Positions 6,953-10,932 of a DNA stretch of 10,932 nucleotides are shown piece after piece; position 1 is the first letter of the stretch; every line of letters begins with the position of its first letter. A model generated the notes under the pieces. It saw nothing but the letters and a program-made list of their open reading frames with translations. It was not told the DNA's origin and did no database searches. Source of the DNA: HGM04593 sp045613945 (lineage in GTDB: Bacteria; Bacteroidota; Bacteroidia; Bacteroidales; Bacteroidaceae); NCBI GenBank assembly GCA_045613945.1, contig JAZLBZ010000074.1:1-10932 (forward strand), given 5' to 3'. The position numbers and the translations under genes were made by a program.

Positions 6953-7660
6953 ATGTCAAACAGTTATTTCAAATTCAAGCAATTCACCATTGAGCAGAGC
7001 GACTGCGCCATGAAGGTGGGCACCGATGGATGCCTGCTTGGCAGTTGGTTTAATTGCGAGGAGAGCAAAAGAATACTTGACATTGGCTGTGGCACAGGCC
7101 TGATTGCCATAATGGCCGCCCAACGCAGCAATGCTGCAATTACAGGCATTGAGATTGATTGCAAAGCCGCTATGCAGGCGCGCATAAATGCCGACAATTC
7201 ACCCTGGGGAGAAAGGATTGAAATCATAAATGGCGACTTGCTCGAATACACCACCGGCCACCGTTTCGACACGATAGTCAGCAACCCGCCCTACTTTGTA
7301 AACAGCCTGAAGTGCGACGACACATCGCGCACGCTGGCACGTCATAGCGACTCGCTCGACTGCAGAGAGTTCTTCAAGAAATGCGCCGAACTGCTCACCG
7401 GAAACGGATGCGCGTCAATAGTTATCCCATGCGATATAATGGATGAATGGAAAACCGCTGCAGCAGAGCAGAACCTCTACCCCACGCGCACCACGTTCAT
7501 AAGAACAACGCCAAAGAAAACACCAAAGAGAGTGCTGATTGAGTTTCGTTTCAACACGCAAGAGAAGAGCGAGGAGAACACATTGATACTTGAGACATCA
7601 CCGGGCGAATATAGCGACGATGCAAAAAGAATTCTAAGCAATTTTTACTTGAAATTGTAA
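6953..7660 (+). CDS. trmN6: tRNA (adenine-N6)-methyltransferase, TrmN6/YfiC family
   Basis: E. coli TrmN6 (YfiC) uses S-adenosylmethionine to methylate N6 of A37 in tRNA1(Val); the tRNA target here is not known. The 235-residue product has the family N-terminus FKFKQFTIEQ (6-15) and MKVGTDGCLLGSW (20-32), the SAM-binding motif DIGCGTG (43-49), an acidic residue at the end of the next strand (Asp69) and the N6-adenine catalytic motif NPPY (111-114). A longer frame starting with GTG at 6911 would begin inside the terminator stem and add 14 unconserved residues, so ATG 6953 is chosen. Only 18 nt separate it from the tRNA terminator, with no recognisable promoter, so transcription may depend on readthrough. 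It converges on the lipid kinase gene. The 90-bp gap between them holds no terminator I trust. Confidence 0.9.
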   Translation: MSNSYFKFKQFTIEQSDCAMKVGTDGCLLGSWFNCEESKRILDIGCGTGLIAIMAAQRSNAAITGIEIDCKAAMQARINADNSPWGERIEIINGDLLEYTTGHRFDTIVSNPPYFVNSLKCDDTSRTLARHSDSLDCREFFKKCAELLTGNGCASIVIPCDIMDEWKTAAAEQNLYPTRTTFIRTTPKKTPKRVLIEFRFNTQEKSEENTLILETSPGEYSDDAKRILSNFYLKL

Positions 7661-7750
7661 CACTTAACGGACCACTACCGTAGCGCTAAAACTACCATAA
7701 AAACAATCTTTACACCGCGCGCATCTAGTAAATATTTTTCAAAAAGAATA

Positions 7751-8746
7751 TTATATTTTCTTCAGGTCCAAATCGGGCAGTTCAAGCAAAGAACCTGCAA
7801 AGGCCTCATACAACTGACGATAGAGCGGCACCGGGGCACAAGTTCCGTCCCACCCGGGCGAGGCAAGCACATTCAAGCCTGCAGGTACCATCTCAATATA
7901 GAGTTCCTCTCCCATTAGGTAAGGCTCGCCGTCAAAATGAACGGGCCCCGGTTTTTTACGTACAATGCGCACCCAGGGAGCCGAAAGAGCGGTCATTCGC
8001 TGACTTTCATCGAATGTATGCGTGAAAAGATGTGTTGCCATCAGAGGCACTTCGAACACATTAAAAGGAGAGAGTATTGACACCGTAACAAGACCATCCT
8101 TCATTGAGGCAAAAGGCGTTATGTAGGCATTGTTACCATATTGCGACGCATTGCCGCAAGCAATGACAAAAGCCTCGAACTCCTCTTTGATTCCATCTGT
8201 CTCAACAAGATAGGTTTCGGGTGTATATTTTATCCAATCCACCAATGACTGCCTTATATATCCAAACACCCCCCTATGTCCTCCTTTGGCAAAGTCATCA
8301 CTGACAAGAGCATCGAATCCCATTCCACAGGAACAGAAAAAAGGATGTCCGTTTATTTTACCATAATCAACAGAAGCAAATTCCGCTGTGTTGATAAATT
8401 CAATGGCACTCTTGACACCTATCGGAATGCCAAGATGACGTGCAAAACCGTTGCCCGAGCCACAAGGTATCACGCCCAATGCGGTGGTTGTGTGCACAAG
8501 AGCACGGGCAACCTCGTTCACAGTGCCGTCACCACCCACTGCAACAACGACATCCACTCCCCGGGCTGCTGCACCCTTTGCTAGTTCATAGGCGTGACCG
8601 GCATATTGGGTATAGCATATATCGGCATCATACCTCTCATGGTCGATATAACGCTCAACCATTTGAGGCACCCTTTTCTTCTTGCTCACGCCCGATTTGG
8701 GATTCACAAGAAACAGGATAGTCTGTCTTTTACCGGTCTGTTCCAT
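7751..8746 (-). CDS. Diacylglycerol/lipid kinase family protein (YegS/DagK type)
   Basis: Members phosphorylate diacylglycerol or related lipids with ATP at the inner membrane surface. The 331-residue product shows NPKSG (15-19), the nucleotide-binding GGDGTVNE (71-78), PCGSGNGFARHLG (94-106), and a C-terminal DGE (272-274) that matches the conserved acidic segment of the fold. It has no membrane segment or signal peptide. The frame can be extended to a TTG at 8806, but those 20 extra residues would run across a probable promoter (8765-8772), so ATG 8744-8746 followed by EQTGKRQTILFLVNP is preferred. The lipid substrate is unknown: bacterial relatives act on diacylglycerol, phosphatidylglycerol or sphingoid bases. 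It is divergent from lon. Confidence 0.9.
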   Translation of the reverse strand: MEQTGKRQTILFLVNPKSGVSKKKRVPQMVERYIDHERYDADICYTQYAGHAYELAKGAAARGVDVVVAVGGDGTVNEVARALVHTTTALGVIPCGSGNGFARHLGIPIGVKSAIEFINTAEFASVDYGKINGHPFFCSCGMGFDALVSDDFAKGGHRGVFGYIRQSLVDWIKYTPETYLVETDGIKEEFEAFVIACGNASQYGNNAYITPFASMKDGLVTVSILSPFNVFEVPLMATHLFTHTFDESQRMTALSAPWVRIVRKKPGPVHFDGEPYLMGEELYIEMVPAGLNVLASPGWDGTCAPVPLYRQLYEAFAGSLLELPDLDLKKI

Positions 8747-8764
8747 ATATACTGAATCGCACTG

Positions 8765-8772
8765 CAAAATTA
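8765..8772 (-). promoter_or_regulatory. -7 promoter box of the lipid kinase gene
   Basis: On the minus strand TAATTTTG is a perfect TAnnTTTG match, placed 18 bp before the chosen ATG. No clear TTG is found 19-21 bp upstream; only a T run is there. The transcript leader would be about 10 nt. This site supports the shorter protein start. Confidence 0.45.
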
Positions 8773-8858
8773 CATCAACCACACCGATTGAGAAAATATT
8801 TTTCAATCATTTTCAAATTTTCAAACAGTGTCGAAAAGACAAAATTCTTAAAATTATA

Positions 8859-8872
8859 TAATATATATATTA
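8859..8872. repeat. 14-bp AT-only palindrome in the lipid kinase/lon gap
   Basis: TAATATATATATTA reads the same on both strands. It lies 5 bp upstream of the putative lon -33 element in an AT-rich stretch. It may be an operator or bent or UP-like DNA. In such AT-rich sequence chance is also a good explanation. Confidence 0.25.
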
Positions 8873-8877
8873 AATAT

Positions 8878-8921
8878 TTCGTCAACAGTTCAAAATATAT
8901 TATCTTCGCGCGATAATTTTG
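8878..8921 (+). promoter_or_regulatory. Promoter region of lon, two overlapping -7 candidates
   Basis: TTCG (8878-8881) is followed after 19 bp by TATCTTCG (8901-8908), and a second octamer TAATTTTG (8914-8921) is a perfect TAnnTTTG match without a good -33 partner. Either would give a leader of roughly 40-55 nt before the lon ATG. No HrcA-type CIRCE inverted repeat is visible. Confidence 0.5.
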
Positions 8922-8965
8922 AAGAACGTCGATTATAAATTAAACAACAAATACCCATTCGAATA

Positions 8966-10932
8966 ATGACAAGAAAAAAGAGCAAAGAAATTATCCAGGA
9001 TTTGGAAGAGATGATTCAGGAAGAGAACATTGAGAACAGTTCCTTTTCATTCATCACCGAATTCAAAGGAAACTATGAGGAAGAGATACGCAACGCCATT
9101 ATTCCCGAAGAATTACCCATATTGCCTTTGAGAAATATGGTGCTGTTCCCCACCACCGTGCTGCCAATATCTGTTGGCCGCGAGTCATCGCTGCAACTCA
9201 TCAAGGAACTTGAGAAGAGCGGCGGTTTCATGGGTGTGATGTGCCAGAAGGAGCCCGACGTGAACGTACCCATGCTTGACGACCTCTACCCTTTCGGTAC
9301 GGTTGCAAAAATTGTCAAGGTATTTGAGATGCCCGACAACTCAACAACAGTCATCCTGCAGGGTTACCAGAAGATAAGGTTGGTGGAACTGACACGCATA
9401 GCGCCATACCACATGGGTAAGGTCGAGCCCGTAGAGGATATCATAGCGCCACAGGACAGTGAGTTCAACCTGCTCATTGAGAACTGCCGCAAGACTGCAG
9501 CCAAGATATTCAAGGCAAACGGTGCAAACCCCGAGGTTGCCTTTGCAATGAAGAACATGGGCAACGACAGCATACTCATCAATTTCCTTTGCGCCAACAT
9601 CAAGGCACCGCTCACCGAGAAGATTGCACTGCTCGAGGAGGCATCGCTCAAGGAGCGCGCATACCACCTGCTCTCAATCCTCAACCACGAGAAGCAGTTG
9701 GTGGATATCCAGGGACGCATCCAGGCAAAGACACAGAGAGATATTGACCAACAGCAGAAGGAGTACTACCTGCAGCAGCAACTGAAGACCATCCAGGAGG
9801 AACTTGGTGGCAACCCACAGGACCAGGATGTCAACGAACTGCGCAAGAAGGGCAGCAAGAAGAACTGGAGCAAGGAGATTGCCGAAATCTTCAACAAGGA
9901 AGTCTCAAAACTCGAGCGCATTAACCCACAGACCCCCGACTACCACGTGCAGCTCAACTACCTGCAGCTTTTCGTAAACCTCCCCTGGGGCGAATACTCA
10001 AAGGACAACCTTGACATCAGTAACGCACAGAAGGTGCTCGACCACGACCACTATGGCCTTGAGAAAGTTAAGGAGAGAATCCTTGAGCACCTTGCCGTCA
10101 TAAAGATGCGCGGCGACCTCAAGGCGCCTATCATCTGTCTCTATGGCCCTCCGGGAGTTGGAAAGACATCGCTTGGCAAGTCTATAGCAGAGTCGCTCAA
10201 GCGCAAGTATGTGCGCATGTCGCTAGGCGGTATACACGACGAGTCGGAGATACGCGGACACCGCAAGACATACGTGGGTGCCATGCCCGGCCGCATACTC
10301 AAGAACCTTGTAAAGGCCGGCACCGACAACCCGGTATTCATCCTTGACGAGATTGACAAGGTTGGCGGCGCATCGAATCACGGCGACCCCTCATCGGCAT
10401 TGCTCGAGGTGCTCGACCCTGAACAGAACAGTGCTTTCCACGACAACTTCCTCGATGTAGACTATGACCTGTCGAACGTGATGTTCATTGCAACAGCAAA
10501 CAACCTGTCAAACATCCCCGCCCCACTGCTCGACCGCATGGAACTCATTGAGGTGAGCGGATACCTTACCGAGGAGAAGATTGAGATTGCAAAGCGCCAC
10601 CTGATACCAAAGGAGAAGGAGGCAAACGGCATTGCCGATGAGAAAATCTCTATCAGCAAGCAGGCCATTGAGCACATCATTGAAGACTACACACGCGAAT
10701 CGGGCGTGAGAACGCTTGAGAAACGCATTGGCAAGATATGCCGTCGCCTAGCATGCCAGAAGGCAACGACCGGCGAGATAAAGAACCGCAGCATAAAGCC
10801 TGCCGACCTGCAAGAACTTCTTGGAGTGAAGGAGTTCTCGCGCGACAAGTACCAGGGCAATGACTATGCAGGCGTTGTCACAGGCCTTGCCTGGACAGCC
10901 GTTGGCGGTGAGATTCTGTTCATTGAGACAAG
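8966..10932 (+). CDS. lon: ATP-dependent protease Lon, 3' end cut by the window
   Basis: Lon is a hexameric cytoplasmic AAA+ serine protease that unfolds and degrades damaged and regulatory proteins. ATG 8966-8968 opens 655 complete codons to the window edge. Residues about 50-250 form the Lon N-terminal substrate domain (ELPILPLRNMVLFP from 49). A coiled-coil-like Gln/Lys-rich linker follows (about 260-320). The AAA+ module carries Walker A GPPGVGKT (394-401), Walker B VFILDEID (457-464) and the DRMELIE sensor region. The protease domain begins with GVVTGLAW near 636. The catalytic Ser-Lys pair lies beyond the edge, so activity cannot be judged. The acidic stretch before residue 45 is a modest N-terminal extension relative to E. 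coli Lon. It is divergent from the lipid kinase gene. Confidence 0.97.
   Translation, partial: MTRKKSKEIIQDLEEMIQEENIENSSFSFITEFKGNYEEEIRNAIIPEELPILPLRNMVLFPTTVLPISVGRESSLQLIKELEKSGGFMGVMCQKEPDVNVPMLDDLYPFGTVAKIVKVFEMPDNSTTVILQGYQKIRLVELTRIAPYHMGKVEPVEDIIAPQDSEFNLLIENCRKTAAKIFKANGANPEVAFAMKNMGNDSILINFLCANIKAPLTEKIALLEEASLKERAYHLLSILNHEKQLVDIQGRIQAKTQRDIDQQQKEYYLQQQLKTIQEELGGNPQDQDVNELRKKGSKKNWSKEIAEIFNKEVSKLERINPQTPDYHVQLNYLQLFVNLPWGEYSKDNLDISNAQKVLDHDHYGLEKVKERILEHLAVIKMRGDLKAPIICLYGPPGVGKTSLGKSIAESLKRKYVRMSLGGIHDESEIRGHRKTYVGAMPGRILKNLVKAGTDNPVFILDEIDKVGGASNHGDPSSALLEVLDPEQNSAFHDNFLDVDYDLSNVMFIATANNLSNIPAPLLDRMELIEVSGYLTEEKIEIAKRHLIPKEKEANGIADEKISISKQAIEHIIEDYTRESGVRTLEKRIGKICRRLACQKATTGEIKNRSIKPADLQELLGVKEFSRDKYQGNDYAGVVTGLAWTAVGGEILFIET

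Noticed and set aside
7674..7696. Short direct repeat actacc around a tagcgcta palindrome after trmN6
   Set aside because: Six-base repeats in a 90-bp gap are expected by chance; no supporting signal.
7731..7752. An A/T inverted repeat between trmN6 and the lipid kinase as a convergent terminator
   Set aside because: The stem is made of A-T and one G-U pair, overlaps the lipid kinase stop codon and lacks a proper following T-run; too weak to call.
8747..8806. Upstream TTG start for the lipid kinase gene, adding 20 residues
   Set aside because: It crosses a perfect -7 promoter box at 8765-8772, and conserved sequence begins only after the ATG at 8744-8746.

Overview
This window looks like a chromosomal housekeeping region from a member of the Bacteroidales (Bacteroides/Prevotella-like). 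The grounds are: starts without Shine-Dalgarno sequences, several near-consensus Bacteroidetes promoters (TTTG or TTG, about 20 bp, TAnnTTTG), moderate GC in the genes with very AT-rich gaps, and protein features I associate with that group, such as the long PurF-type amidotransferase next to carB. I cannot name the genus. I see no insertion sequence, phage gene, CRISPR array or rRNA.

Layout, left to right. On the minus strand lie carB (carbamoyl-phosphate synthase large subunit; its 3' end runs off the left edge) and, 20 bp upstream of it, a 626-residue PurF-type amidotransferase. These two form a probable nucleotide-biosynthesis operon. Upstream of the purF-like gene is a 282-bp leader region. 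It holds a terminator for the preceding gene, a promoter -7 box, a possible 34-codon leader ORF, an internal hairpin, a U-rich tract and a strong terminator-like hairpin only 30 bp before the purF start. This arrangement resembles a transcription attenuator and is the most interesting part of the window. Further upstream, still on the minus strand, are upp (uracil salvage) and an M20 metallodipeptidase gene, probably cotranscribed from a good promoter at 6693-6723.

On the plus strand, divergent from the peptidase, are a tRNA-Thr(CGT) gene with its own promoter, a Rho-independent terminator, and immediately afterwards a TrmN6-type tRNA methyltransferase gene. A YegS/DagK-type lipid kinase gene on the minus strand converges on it. 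Divergent from that kinase is lon on the plus strand, which runs off the right edge before its protease active site.

Functionally, the left half concerns nucleotide metabolism: carbamoyl phosphate for pyrimidines and arginine, a PRPP amidotransferase-type enzyme, and uracil salvage. The right half is tRNA supply and modification, lipid phosphorylation and protein quality control. Both edge genes are truncated only by the window. Two starts were moved inward from the longest open frame: trmN6 to 6953 and the lipid kinase to 8746.
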